DNA from: Nisaea acidiphila
GTDB taxonomy: Bacteria > Pseudomonadota > Alphaproteobacteria > Thalassobaculales > Thalassobaculaceae
Assembly (NCBI RefSeq): GCF_024662015.1
Contig: NZ_CP102480.1
Location: 4,210,501 to 4,274,500, forward strand
Direction: 5' to 3'
DNA length: 64,000 nucleotides
A program made the position numbers and the translations under genes. Numbering within the stretch: the first letter of the stretch is position 1; each line of letters starts with the position of its first letter. The notes beneath the pieces were generated by a model. That model saw only the letters and a list, made by a program, of their open reading frames with translations. It was not told the origin of the DNA and ran no database searches. Below, in pieces: positions 17,622 to 27,045 of the stretch.

Positions 17622-18781
17622 CGATCTCGCGCGGCTTTCCGGCGGCCGAGTTCGAGGCGCGGCTGGAAAACGCGCAGCGGAGGATGGCGGCGGCGGGGCT
17701 GGACCTGTTGCTGCTCACCACCGAGCCGGACGTGCGCTATTTCAGCGGTTTCCTGACCCAGTTCTGGCAGAGCCCGACCCGTCCCTGGTTTCTCCTTGTG
17801 CCCGCGAAAGGCAAGCCGGTCGCGGTGATCCCCGGTATCGGCGCGCCGGCGATGGCGCGCACCTGGATCGAGGATATTCGCACCTGGTCCTCGCCGAACC
17901 CGGAGGACGAGGGGCTCTCGCTACTGGCGGAGACTGTCCGCGAACTGGCGGGAGAGACGGCGCGGATCGGTCTTCCCTCCGGTCCCGAGACCCATCTCCG
18001 CCTGCCGCTCGCCGAGTACGACCGGCTTCGCGCGATGCTTCCCGACGCGACCTTCCGCGACGATGCGGGCATCGTGCGGGCGCTCAGGATCGTCAAGTCG
18101 GAGGCGGAGATAGCGAAGATCGCGGCGGCCTGCGATCTGGTCAGCGGCGTGTTCGAAGACTGGTTCGGCTGGCTCGCTCCCGGCATGAGCGAGCAGGAGA
18201 TCTTCCGCCGCTTCAAGATCGCCTGTCTCGAGGCGGGTGCGGACGATGTTTCCTACCTTGTCGGCGGCGCCGGGTCGGGTGGCTACGGCGACATCATCTC
18301 GCCGCCTTCAGAGCGGAAAGTCCGGGACGGCGACGTGCTGATCCTCGATACCGGCACGCTGCTCGACGGCTATTTCTGCGATTTCGACCGCAACTACGCG
18401 ATCGGTGCGCCGTCCGAGGCGGTGGCCGCCGCGTACCGGACCGTCTATGCCGCGACGGAGGCGGGGCTCGCCGCCGCGCGGCCGGGCGCGACCTGTGCCG
18501 ATCTTTTCCGCGCGATGGCGGACGTGCTCTCTTCCGACGGCGCCGCAGCCGGCAATGTCGGGCGGATCGGTCACGGGCTTGGCACGGTGCTGACCGAGTG
18601 GCCGTCGATCACCGCGGACGACAAGACGGAGCTCGTCCCCGGCATGGTCATGACGCTTGAACCGGGGCTGGAATACGCGCCGGGCAAAATGATGGTGCAC
18701 GAGGAGAATATCGTAATCCGCGCGGATGGCGCCGAATTGCTGACGCGGCGCGCTCCCGGCGAAATCCCGGTTGTGCGCTGA
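17618..18781 (+). CDS. M24 family metallohydrolase (Xaa-Pro peptidase-like)
   Basis: A 387-residue creatinase/aminopeptidase-P fold protein. The five metal ligands of M24 peptidases are recognisable: D in LDTGTLLDGY, D in FCDFDRN, H in RIGHGLGT, E in TLEPGLEY and E in VHEENIVI. The N-terminal creatinase-like domain starts FPAAEFEARLENAQRRM. Family members include proline peptidases, creatinase and ectoine hydrolase (DoeA/EutD). The N-terminal region lacks the tryptophan-rich signature I associate with DoeA, so ectoine hydrolysis is only suggested by neighbours. It is coupled to the PLP lyase by a 4-base overlap. Confidence 0.82.
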   Translation: MTISRGFPAAEFEARLENAQRRMAAAGLDLLLLTTEPDVRYFSGFLTQFWQSPTRPWFLLVPAKGKPVAVIPGIGAPAMARTWIEDIRTWSSPNPEDEGLSLLAETVRELAGETARIGLPSGPETHLRLPLAEYDRLRAMLPDATFRDDAGIVRALRIVKSEAEIAKIAAACDLVSGVFEDWFGWLAPGMSEQEIFRRFKIACLEAGADDVSYLVGGAGSGGYGDIISPPSERKVRDGDVLILDTGTLLDGYFCDFDRNYAIGAPSEAVAAAYRTVYAATEAGLAAARPGATCADLFRAMADVLSSDGAAAGNVGRIGHGLGTVLTEWPSITADDKTELVPGMVMTLEPGLEYAPGKMMVHEENIVIRADGAELLTRRAPGEIPVVR

Positions 18782-18871
18782 GGCACAGAAACCCGTTCCC
18801 GTATCGCCTATTGATCGGGGCGACGGCGAGGGGCCATTCTGCGGCGCCCATGCAGTTTCAAGGAGACTCCG

Positions 18872-19654
18872 ATGCGGGAGCTTGAGATCGATGCGGACCT
18901 TCCGTGGCGTCATCGTCTCGGCCTGATCGTCCTCAAAACCGACGAGACGATCGAGCAGGATTTCCGTCATCTCGCCGTGGATCCTTCGATCGCGCTCTAT
19001 CACACCCGGATCGAAAGCGCGCCCAACGTTACCCCTGAGACGTTGCGCCAGATGGAAGCGCGTATTCCGGGCGCGGCGGCCCTGCTGCCGGAGGACACGC
19101 CGCTCGACGTGATCGGCTATGGCTGCACCTCGGCCTCGACCGTGCTCGGGGAAGCGCGGGTCGAGGAGCTGGTCCGCTCGGTTCACCCGAGTGCCGCGGT
19201 CACCAATCCTCTTTCCGCGCTGAAGGCCGCCGCGGCGGCGCTCGGCGTCGCCCGGCTCGGGCTGGTCAGTCCCTATGTCCGCTCCGTCACCGACGCGCTG
19301 GAGGCTGAGATGTCGAAGAGCGGCGTGCCGTTCGTCGAGACCACTGTCTTCGGACAGGAGGAGGAGCGCGTCGTCGCACGTATCGCGCTCGGGGCGATCG
19401 TGGCGGGCGCAGAGGAGGTCGCGGGCAATCCGGCCGTCGAGGCGGTGTTCGCCTCATGCACCAACCTGCGGGCGGCCGGCGTTGTTCTCGAGGCAGAGCG
19501 GCGCACCGGAAGGCCGTTTCTCTGCAGCAACCAGGTGCTCGCCTGGCACATGATGCGGCTTGCCGGTATCACCCGCCCGCTTCCGGAACTCGGACGCCTC
19601 GGAAGCGTTCAGCTGGCAGGCGCAACGACCGCGAGCCGCGAAATCGTCGCTTGA
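18872..19654 (+). CDS. Asp/Glu racemase-superfamily protein (maleate isomerase / EutA-like)
   Basis: A 260-residue protein with the two catalytic cysteines of the Asp/Glu racemase superfamily: YGCTSAST in the first lobe and ASCTNLRA in the second. N-terminal HRLGLIVLKTDETIEQDF and the length match the maleate cis-trans isomerase / arylmalonate decarboxylase branch, which includes EutA of ectoine-utilisation clusters. It follows the M24 gene by 90 bases on the same strand with GGAG seven bases ahead of the ATG. The precise reaction is uncertain. Confidence 0.78.
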   Translation: MRELEIDADLPWRHRLGLIVLKTDETIEQDFRHLAVDPSIALYHTRIESAPNVTPETLRQMEARIPGAAALLPEDTPLDVIGYGCTSASTVLGEARVEELVRSVHPSAAVTNPLSALKAAAAALGVARLGLVSPYVRSVTDALEAEMSKSGVPFVETTVFGQEEERVVARIALGAIVAGAEEVAGNPAVEAVFASCTNLRAAGVVLEAERRTGRPFLCSNQVLAWHMMRLAGITRPLPELGRLGSVQLAGATTASREIVA

Positions 19655-19791
19655 GAGCGTGGGGAGAACCCCCATGTTTCGGAATGAGTTAGCTATTCTC
19701 CTGCAGCGCTGAATGCGGCGCAGGACAGATTTGACCTACCGGCGTGGCCCGCACCAGGACGCCGCCGCAATAAGAGGGAAGGAGCCTCCCA

Positions 19792-21264
19792 ATGGATATC
19801 AGAAGCAAACTTGCCGACCCGTCGCTGTTCCGCGAGCAGTGCTATATCGACGGTGCCTGGGTTGATGCCGATAGCGGTAAGACAGTCGATGTGACCGACC
19901 CGGCGACCGGCGATGTCGTCGGCACCATTCCGGACATGGGCGGCGACGAGACGCGCCGCGCGATCAAGGCGGCGAACGCGGCCTGGCCGGCCTGGCGCGC
20001 CAAGACCGCGAAAGAGCGTTCCGCGATCCTGCGCAAATGGTTCGATCTGATGATGGCGAACCAGAAAGACCTCGCCGCCATCATGACCGCCGAGCAGGGC
20101 AAGCCGCTCGCCGAGGCGATGGGCGAGATCGCCTATGGCGCCTCCTATATCGAGTACTATGCCGAGGAGGCCAAACGCATCAACGGCGACGTTATTCCGG
20201 GAATGGCGGCGGACAAGCGGATCGTCGTCATCAAGCAGCCGGTCGGCGTCGTCGGCTCGATCACGCCCTGGAACTTCCCGAACGCGATGATCACCCGCAA
20301 GGCCGCCCCGGCGCTCGCCGCGGGCTGCACCTTCGTTTCCAAGCCGGCGAAGATGACGCCGTTCTCGGCCCTCGCCATTGCCGAACTGGCCGAGCGTGCG
20401 GGCATTCCGAAAGGCGTCTTCAACGTCGTCTGCGGTGCGAGCTCGTCGGCCATCGGCAACGAGCTGACCCACAGCCCGATCGTCCGCAAGATCACCTTCA
20501 CCGGCTCGACCGAGGTCGGCAAGAAGCTGATCGCGCAGGCCGCATCGACGGTGAAGAAGGTCTCGATGGAACTCGGCGGCAACGCGCCGCTGATCATCTT
20601 CGATGACGCCAATATCGAGGAAGCGGTGAAGGGCGCCATTGCCTCCAAATACCGCAATGCCGGGCAGACCTGCGTCTGCGCCAACCGGATCTTCGTGCAG
20701 GACGGCATCTATGACGAGTTCTCGAAACGCTTCGCCGAGGCCGCCGCGTCGATGAAGCTGGGCAACGGCTTCGAGGACGGCGTCATCATGGGGCCGCTGG
20801 TCGAGGCCGCCGCCGTCGACAAGGTCGAGGAGCATGTGCAGGACGCCGTCGCCAAGGGCGCCAAGGTGGCCACCGGCGGCTCGCGCAGCAATATAGGTGC
20901 ACTGTTCTACGAGCCGACCGTGCTGACCGGCGCCACCCGCGACATGGTGATCTTCCGTGAGGAGACCTTCGGCCCTGTCGCCCCGCTCTTCCGCTTCAAG
21001 ACGGAAGAGGAGGTGATCGAGATGGCGAACGATACCGAGTTCGGCCTCGCCTCCTACTTCTATGCCCGCGACCTCGGCCGCGTCTGGCGTGTCGCCGAAG
21101 CGCTGGAATACGGCATGGTCGCGATCAACGAGGGCATCCTCTCCTCCGAACTGGCACCGTTCGGCGGCGTGAAGGAGAGCGGCCTCGGCCGCGAAGGCTC
21201 GAAATACGGCCTCGATGACTATCTGGAGATCAAATACATGCTGATGGGCGGTCTGAACGGCTGA
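19792..21264 (+). CDS. gabD: NAD(P)-dependent succinate-semialdehyde dehydrogenase
   Basis: A 490-residue aldehyde dehydrogenase. The catalytic cysteine is C294 in AGQTCVCAN, the general base is the glutamate of MELGGNAP, and the cofactor site includes TPWNFPNAMITRKAAPALAA and FTGSTEVGKKL. The paired CVC and the C-terminal GVKESGLGREGSKYGLDDY are typical of GabD. It oxidises succinate semialdehyde to succinate, completing GABA degradation, and related enzymes take other short semialdehydes. It has a separate ribosome site (GGGAAGGAGCC) and a strong terminator at 21292-21319. Confidence 0.92.
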   Translation: MDIRSKLADPSLFREQCYIDGAWVDADSGKTVDVTDPATGDVVGTIPDMGGDETRRAIKAANAAWPAWRAKTAKERSAILRKWFDLMMANQKDLAAIMTAEQGKPLAEAMGEIAYGASYIEYYAEEAKRINGDVIPGMAADKRIVVIKQPVGVVGSITPWNFPNAMITRKAAPALAAGCTFVSKPAKMTPFSALAIAELAERAGIPKGVFNVVCGASSSAIGNELTHSPIVRKITFTGSTEVGKKLIAQAASTVKKVSMELGGNAPLIIFDDANIEEAVKGAIASKYRNAGQTCVCANRIFVQDGIYDEFSKRFAEAAASMKLGNGFEDGVIMGPLVEAAAVDKVEEHVQDAVAKGAKVATGGSRSNIGALFYEPTVLTGATRDMVIFREETFGPVAPLFRFKTEEEVIEMANDTEFGLASYFYARDLGRVWRVAEALEYGMVAINEGILSSELAPFGGVKESGLGREGSKYGLDDYLEIKYMLMGGLNG

Positions 21265-21291
21265 CCCAAATAGCGAACCCGCAAGGAAAAC

Positions 21292-21319
21292 GGCGGCTTC
21301 GGCCGCCTTTTCTTTTTTT
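21292..21319 (+). terminator. Rho-independent terminator after gabD, possibly bidirectional
   Basis: GGCGGC (21292-21297), a TTCG tetraloop and GCCGCC (21302-21307) are followed by a T-rich run to 21319. An A-run precedes the stem, so the reverse complement can also terminate the convergent multicopper-oxidase transcript, whose stop codon is at 21318. Confidence 0.88.
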
Positions 21320-22706
21320 AGGCATCCACCCTCAGGAACCCTGCCAGGCCGGTCTTCTGGTGCTCGATGACGTGGCAATGGAAGGCCCAGTCGCCCGGGT
21401 TGTCGGCGACGAGACCGACTTCCATGGTCTCCTCGGCCCGCAGCAGAGCCGTGTCGGTCCAGAGCGGCGCGATCTCGCGCTTGTTAGAGCGGAGCAGGCG
21501 GAAAGTCAGGCCGTGCAGGTGGATCGGGTGGTCATACGGCGTCTCGTTGCGTAGGCGGAGGATGTAGCTCCTGCCCTGTTTCATCACGCCGAGCGGGGCG
21601 AGGGGATCGGGGAAATCGCCTTGCCAAGCGATCCGGTTGATAGACCAGAAAAGATAGCCGAGGCTGCCGCAGATCGGGTTCGCCGGGGCATCGCCGCCGG
21701 GCGACCAGCCGAAGACATATTCCTGCAACTCGGCATTGGCGAGATCGGGCTCGGCGACCGGGTTTGGGGCAAGCGGCTTCAGCTCGGCGAGCTGCCGTCT
21801 CGCGCTCGCGCCGGTCGCGCGGAAACGGGCAAGGCGGACCGGGGTCGTAGGTCGCTCGAGGATCAGTTCGACCTCCTCGCCCTCGTGGTCAGGCACGCGC
21901 AGCGCGATGTCCGCGCGCTGTCCGGGTGCCATCTCGATGCGCTCGGGAGCGACTGGTGCGGGGAGGCCGTGGGAGTCTAGCGCGATCAATCTCGCCTCTC
22001 CGCCCTTCACGCTATATTGCCCGATCCGGGTCAGGTCGGTCACCGCCATGCGTAGGCGCACGAGCGTTCCGGCCTCGACGTTGTAGACTGGGTCGATTTG
22101 CCAGTTGACGGTGTTCACCGTGCCGAGCGTTCCGCCGCGTGCGGTATTGCGGGCCTTGTAGAATTCGAGGAACTGGCCTTCGCTGCCGATCCGGAAGTCG
22201 CGGATGTTGAGCGGCAGATCGCTGTCGAAGCCCGGATCCTCCGCATCCTCGACCACCAGCATTCCGGTCATGCCGCGGGCCATCTGTTCCAGCGTGTTGC
22301 AATGCGGGTGATACCAGAAGGTGCCCGCGTCCGGCGGGGTGAAGCTGTAGCGGAAACTGGTACCGTCTCTGATCGGCGCCTGCGTCAGGTACGGCACCCC
22401 GTCCATCGCGTTGTCGATCCGCAGCCCATGCCAGTGCACGGTCGTGTCCTCGCCGAGCCGGTTCGCGACCTCGATGGCGAAACGCTCGCCCTGGCGCATG
22501 CGGATTACCGGCGGCGGGCCGTCGGCGGCGAAACTCATCATCTCCACGGTCGGCTTGCCTTTCACAATCTCGTGCGTCAGGCGGCTGATCGAGAGCTTGT
22601 CGTCGACGGCGGCAAAGACCCGGTGCGCGGCAAGGGCGGTCAGTCCCGAGGCGCCGGCGAGGGCGGCGGAGCCGATCAGCAGATCGCGGCGGGTGACAGC
22701 ACTCAT
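21318..22706 (-). CDS. Multicopper oxidase, Tat-exported
   Basis: A 462-residue three-domain cupredoxin oxidase. The N-terminus has a twin-arginine signal, TRRDLLIGSAALAGASGL, with cleavage probably near residue 32. Copper ligands appear as TVHWHGLRID and FWYHPHCNT (trinuclear site), HPIHLHG, and the HCHVIEHQKTGL motif (type 1 plus trinuclear ligands). A leucine follows the last ligand region rather than a methionine-rich insert, so a CueO-type Met domain is absent. It acts in the periplasm and oxidises metals or organic substrates with O2; the substrate is unknown. Confidence 0.9.
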   Translation of the reverse strand: MSAVTRRDLLIGSAALAGASGLTALAAHRVFAAVDDKLSISRLTHEIVKGKPTVEMMSFAADGPPPVIRMRQGERFAIEVANRLGEDTTVHWHGLRIDNAMDGVPYLTQAPIRDGTSFRYSFTPPDAGTFWYHPHCNTLEQMARGMTGMLVVEDAEDPGFDSDLPLNIRDFRIGSEGQFLEFYKARNTARGGTLGTVNTVNWQIDPVYNVEAGTLVRLRMAVTDLTRIGQYSVKGGEARLIALDSHGLPAPVAPERIEMAPGQRADIALRVPDHEGEEVELILERPTTPVRLARFRATGASARRQLAELKPLAPNPVAEPDLANAELQEYVFGWSPGGDAPANPICGSLGYLFWSINRIAWQGDFPDPLAPLGVMKQGRSYILRLRNETPYDHPIHLHGLTFRLLRSNKREIAPLWTDTALLRAEETMEVGLVADNPGDWAFHCHVIEHQKTGLAGFLRVDA

Positions 22707-22930
22707 GCGGAAAACCTTTCAAGTCCGTGTGCGGCCAGAGCTTAGCCCTCCCGCCAATGGGAGCAAGGGCAGGTGATCGGGCATTTGGCCGCAGCATCGC
22801 ACGTAGGAGCGCAAGGCGGCGTTAGGGCCCGATCCGTTGACTGTCTCCTGCCTGACAGGCATCAATGGATTTCCTATCTGATCGGTCGAGTAAAATTTCG
22901 ACGTGAACATCCCGAACCTGGAGCGATCCC

Positions 22931-24310
22931 GTGTCCGACTACGATTTCGACCTCATCACCATTGGCGCCGGCTCCGGCGGCGTGCGCGCCAGTCGTCTCG
23001 CATCCTCCTTCGGGGCAAAGGTCGCCGTGGTCGAGGAAGTGCGCGAGGGCGGGACCTGCGTGCTGCGCGGCTGCGTGCCGAAGAAGCTCTTCGTCTACGG
23101 CTCCCATTTCGGTCACGACATGGAAGACGGCGCGGGCTACGGCTGGTCGGCGGGGAACCTCGCGCATGACTGGCCGAAGATGATCGCCGCCAAGGAAAAG
23201 GAACTCGACCGGCTGCACGGGATCTATGTCGGCCTGCTGGAGAATGCCGGGGTCACGCGGATCAACGGGCGCGGCACGGTGGTGGACGCCCATACGGTCG
23301 CGGTCGGCGACAAGCGCTACACGGCGGAGAAGATCCTGATCGCGGTGGGCGGCTGGCCGAGCATTCCCGAGGTCGAGGGCGCGGAGCACGCGATCACCTC
23401 GAACGAGGCGCTGGAACTGCCGGAGCGCCCGGAGCGCATCGTCATCGTCGGCTCCGGCTTCATCGCCGTCGAGTTCGCCGGGATCTTCAATGCCTTCGGC
23501 TCGGAGACCCATCTGGTCTACCGCGCCGACAAGGTGCTGCGCGGCTTCGACGAGGAGGTGCGCGACACCCTGACCCAGGAGATGTCCAAGAAAGGCATGC
23601 ATCTCCATCCGGGCATCCTGCCGGACCGGATCGAGAAGGCCGGCACGGCCTACAGGGTGCACATGAACGACGGCTCGGTGATCGAGGCGGACAAGGTAAT
23701 GTACGCGACCGGCCGGCATCCGAACACCAAGGGGCTCGGCCTCGCGGAAGCCGGCGTCGAGCTGGACCGCAAGGGCGCCGTCGTGGTGAACGAGTGGTCG
23801 CAGACCTCGGTGCCGAGCATCTACGCGGTCGGAGACGTGACCGACCGGATCAACCTGACGCCGGTCGCCATTGCCGAGGGCCATTCCTTCGCCGAGACCC
23901 AGTTCAACAACAATCCGCGCCAGGCGGACCACAGCGACGTGCCGAGCGCCGTCTTCAGCCAGCCCCCGGTCGGAACGGTAGGCCTGACGGAAGCCGAGGC
24001 GCGCGAGACCTACGGCGCCGTCGACGTCTATGTCGCCGGATTCCGGCCGATGAAATACACGCTGACCGACAATCCGGAGCGCGGCATGCAGAAGCTGATC
24101 GTCGACCGGGCCTCCGACCGCGTGGTCGGCGCCCATATGGTCGGGCTCGACGCGCCAGAGATCATCCAGGGCATTGGCATCGCCATCAAGGCAGGCGCGA
24201 CCAAGGCCGAGTTCGACGCCACCATCGGGATCCATCCGACGGCGGCGGAGGAGTTCGTCACCATGCGCACCAAGCGCCCTGATCCGGAAGAGCGCCAGGC
24301 CGCGGAATAG
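22931..24310 (+). CDS. gor: Glutathione-disulfide reductase
   Basis: A 459-residue FAD flavoprotein. The N-terminal FAD motif GAGSGGVRA, the redox-active pair C43/C48 in GGTCVLRGCVPKK, the NAD(P) domain GSGFIAVEFAG with YRADKVLRGFD (arginines fit NADPH), the second FAD motif IYAVGDVTDR, and the C-terminal His/Glu pair in IGIHPTAAEEF are all visible. The LRGC spacer between the cysteines is the form seen in alphaproteobacteria and plants. It keeps glutathione reduced. The start is GTG at 22931 with GGAG seven bases upstream. Confidence 0.95.
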   Translation: MSDYDFDLITIGAGSGGVRASRLASSFGAKVAVVEEVREGGTCVLRGCVPKKLFVYGSHFGHDMEDGAGYGWSAGNLAHDWPKMIAAKEKELDRLHGIYVGLLENAGVTRINGRGTVVDAHTVAVGDKRYTAEKILIAVGGWPSIPEVEGAEHAITSNEALELPERPERIVIVGSGFIAVEFAGIFNAFGSETHLVYRADKVLRGFDEEVRDTLTQEMSKKGMHLHPGILPDRIEKAGTAYRVHMNDGSVIEADKVMYATGRHPNTKGLGLAEAGVELDRKGAVVVNEWSQTSVPSIYAVGDVTDRINLTPVAIAEGHSFAETQFNNNPRQADHSDVPSAVFSQPPVGTVGLTEAEARETYGAVDVYVAGFRPMKYTLTDNPERGMQKLIVDRASDRVVGAHMVGLDAPEIIQGIGIAIKAGATKAEFDATIGIHPTAAEEFVTMRTKRPDPEERQAAE

Positions 24311-24425
24311 GCCGCAAGGCATGGCTCGCGGCGCTGGCCATCGTGGATAACCGCTGTTAATAATGCCGGTCCCCGAATCGGAGCACGGCCGGTTCGGGCA
24401 TCCGGTATCTCAAGGGAGAAGAACG

Positions 24426-25817
24426 ATGGCCGGCACCTGGAGCCCCGATAGCTGGCGCGGCAAACCGATCAAGCAGGTCCCCTCCTATCCGGACGCGGCG
24501 CGTCTGGCGGCGGTGGAGAAGGAACTGAGCGGCTATCCGACACTCGTTTTTGCAGGTGAGGCGCAGCGCCTGAAAGCGTCGCTCGGCAAGGTCGCCGACG
24601 GCGAGGCCTTCCTGCTGCAGGGCGGCGACTGCGCCGAGAGCTTTGCCGAATTCTCCCCGAACAACATTCGCGACACTTTCCGCGTGCTGCTGCAGATGGC
24701 CGTGGTGCTGACTTTCGGCGCGGCCGTGCCGATCGTGAAGGTCGGCCGTCTTGCCGGTCAGTTCGCCAAGCCGCGTTCTTCCGATACGGAAACGATCGGC
24801 GGCGTCGAGCTGCCGAGCTATCGCGGCGACATGGTGAACGCGATCGAGTTCGAAGAGGGCTCGCGCGTTCCCGATCCCGACCGGCTGCTCAAGGTCTACA
24901 ACCAGTCGGCCTCGACCCTGAACCTGCTGCGCGCTTTCGCCCAGGGCGGCTTCGCCAATCTGGAGCAGATCCATCGCTGGACTCTCGGCTTCGTCGAGAA
25001 ATCGCCGCAGGGAGAGCGTTTCGAAAACCTGGTGCAGCGTATCGACGAGGCGCTCGAATTCATGCGCGCCTGCGGCATCACGCCGGAGAACAACCAGCAG
25101 CTCCGGGAGACCGAGTTCTATACCAGTCACGAGGCCCTGCTGCTCGGCTACGAGCAGGCGATGACCCGCAAGGACACCATCACGGGCCAGGGCGGATGGT
25201 ACAGCACCTCGGCGCATATGCTCTGGGTTGGCGACCGCACCCGCCAGGCGGACGGCGCGCATATCGAATACTTGCGCGGGATCCAGAATCCGATCGGTAT
25301 GAAATGCGGCCCGAGCCTCGACACCGACGACATGCTGCGGCTGATCGACATCCTCAACCCGCAGAACGAAGCCGGCCGGCTGACCCTGATCGTACGCGTC
25401 GGCGCGGGCGAGGTGGACAAGCACCTGCCGCGCTTCATCCGCGCGGTGGAGAAGGAAGGCAAGAACGTCGTCTGGTCCTGCGATCCGATGCATGGCAACA
25501 CGGTGAAAGCCTCCAGCGGCTACAAGACCCGGCCGTTCGACCGTATTCTTTCCGAGGTAAAGGAGTTCTTCGAAGTGCATCAGGCCGAAGGTACCCATGC
25601 CGGCGGCGTGCATTTCGAGCTCACCGGCCAGGATGTGACCGAGTGCATCGGGGGCGCCCAGGCGATCACCGACGAGGCGCTCGCGGACCGCTATCACACC
25701 CACTGCGACCCGCGTCTGAATGCGAGCCAATCGTTGGAGCTTGCTTTCCTGATCGCTGACATGATGAAGAAGAGCAGGGCCAGCGACGCGGCCGGCTCTT
25801 TGGCGGCGGCCTCCTGA
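24426..25817 (+). CDS. 3-deoxy-7-phosphoheptulonate synthase, class II
   Basis: A 463-residue plant-type DAHP synthase, catalysing the first step of the shikimate pathway from PEP and erythrose-4-phosphate. Family landmarks are [19 protein letters not shown] at the N-terminus, [32 protein letters not shown] (PEP-binding), and [12 protein letters not shown] with metal-binding histidine near the end. The first ATG of the frame is at 24363, but 24426 is chosen because AGGGAGAAG precedes it at a good distance and the N-terminus then matches the family. Confidence 0.95.
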   Translation: MAGTWSPDSWRGKPIKQVPSYPDAARLAAVEKELSGYPTLVFAGEAQRLKASLGKVADGEAFLLQGGDCAESFAEFSPNNIRDTFRVLLQMAVVLTFGAAVPIVKVGRLAGQFAKPRSSDTETIGGVELPSYRGDMVNAIEFEEGSRVPDPDRLLKVYNQSASTLNLLRAFAQGGFANLEQIHRWTLGFVEKSPQGERFENLVQRIDEALEFMRACGITPENNQQLRETEFYTSHEALLLGYEQAMTRKDTITGQGGWYSTSAHMLWVGDRTRQADGAHIEYLRGIQNPIGMKCGPSLDTDDMLRLIDILNPQNEAGRLTLIVRVGAGEVDKHLPRFIRAVEKEGKNVVWSCDPMHGNTVKASSGYKTRPFDRILSEVKEFFEVHQAEGTHAGGVHFELTGQDVTECIGGAQAITDEALADRYHTHCDPRLNASQSLELAFLIADMMKKSRASDAAGSLAAAS

Positions 25818-25845
25818 CCGGGATCTGAAGTTAGGGATAGAGCTC

Positions 25846-27045
25846 ATGGACGGCTCTGACGGGATTGCGGCTCTGACGCCGGACGAGACGCCGCGCACGG
25901 TGGTTCATCCGGCGGAATCCGAGCTGCCGCGCTTCGTCGACAAGTACTTTCTGCGGACCAAGGAAGTGGTCGCCAAGTTCGGCGACGTGGATGTGACCTA
26001 TGCCGTCTTCATGCGGCGTCCGGTCACCTCCGCGCCGCGGCTGGCGATGCAATGGCTGGAGCGCATGGCGAAGGCCCGCGGCGTCGAGATCCGGATCGAT
26101 CTGAAGCAGAAGGAAGGCTCCTGGGTCGGCGCCGGCGAGCCGATCATGTATGTCTCCGGTTCGCTCTATCACCTGATCGATCTTGAGACCCAGTTCCTGC
26201 AGAAGCTCGGGGCCTGCTGCGTTGCCGCCTACAACGCCTATGTGATGTGCGCGGAAATGCAGAAGACCGCCTTCCTCGCCATGGATGCGCGGCACTGCGC
26301 CGGTACCGAGATGGCAGAGATGATGGCCTATGGCGCCAGCGTCGGCTCCGCGAAGGCGCAGCGCAAGCTGGGAGCCGTCGGTTTTATCGGCAACGCTTCG
26401 GATGAGACCGCCCATTTCTTCGACAAGGATCGGGGCTACGGCACCATGCCGCACGCCCTGATCGGCTATGCGGGCTCCACGGTGCGTGCGGCCGAGATGT
26501 TCCACGAGACCCATCCGGAAGAGAACCTGACGGTTCTGGTCGATTATTTCGGCCAGGAATTCACCGATGCGCTGGCGGTTTGCCGCCGCTATCCGGAACT
26601 CGCCGCCGAGGGCCGGGTCGCGGTGCGCCTCGACACCCATGGCGGGCGCTATGTCGAGGGCATGGATATCGGCATGTCCTACCAGGTGCTGGACCGGAAC
26701 GCCCCGCAGGCGATCCGCGGTTACCGGACCGACAACGAGCTGCGCTACCTGATCGGCACCGGCGTGTCGGCGGCAGCGATCTGGCATATGCGCGAGCGGC
26801 TCGACCGGGACGGTTTCAAGGCGGTGAAGATTGTCGCCTCAAGTGGTTTCTCGCCGGAGAAGTGCCGTGTCATGGCGCTCGCCAATGCGCCGATTGACGT
26901 TATCGGCACGGGTTCCTATCTCCCTGAGAAATGGAGCGAGACCTACGCGACCGCGGATATCGTCAACTATGGCGGCGAGGAACGTGTTAAGGTCGGCCGC
27001 GAGTTTCTGCTGGAAAAGACCCGAACCGAACATCGTGAAACCTAA
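25846..27045 (+). CDS. Nicotinate phosphoribosyltransferase-family protein
   Basis: A 399-residue type II phosphoribosyltransferase. Motifs typical of the family are ARHCAGTEMAEMMAYGAS after the N-terminal domain, VGFIGNASDETAHFF, VLVDYFGQEFTDAL, VRLDTHGGRYVEG and a phosphate-binding IVASSGFSPEK. It would convert nicotinate and PRPP to nicotinate mononucleotide in NAD salvage. It overlaps the next gene by 11 bases. The N-terminal half is less typical than E. coli PncB, so a quinolinate- or other pyridine-specific role cannot be excluded. Confidence 0.82.
   Translation: MDGSDGIAALTPDETPRTVVHPAESELPRFVDKYFLRTKEVVAKFGDVDVTYAVFMRRPVTSAPRLAMQWLERMAKARGVEIRIDLKQKEGSWVGAGEPIMYVSGSLYHLIDLETQFLQKLGACCVAAYNAYVMCAEMQKTAFLAMDARHCAGTEMAEMMAYGASVGSAKAQRKLGAVGFIGNASDETAHFFDKDRGYGTMPHALIGYAGSTVRAAEMFHETHPEENLTVLVDYFGQEFTDALAVCRRYPELAAEGRVAVRLDTHGGRYVEGMDIGMSYQVLDRNAPQAIRGYRTDNELRYLIGTGVSAAAIWHMRERLDRDGFKAVKIVASSGFSPEKCRVMALANAPIDVIGTGSYLPEKWSETYATADIVNYGGEERVKVGREFLLEKTRTEHRET

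Noticed and set aside
19693-21378. 561-codon minus-strand frame opposite gabD
   Set aside because: Shadow of gabD; no family features and crosses the terminator.
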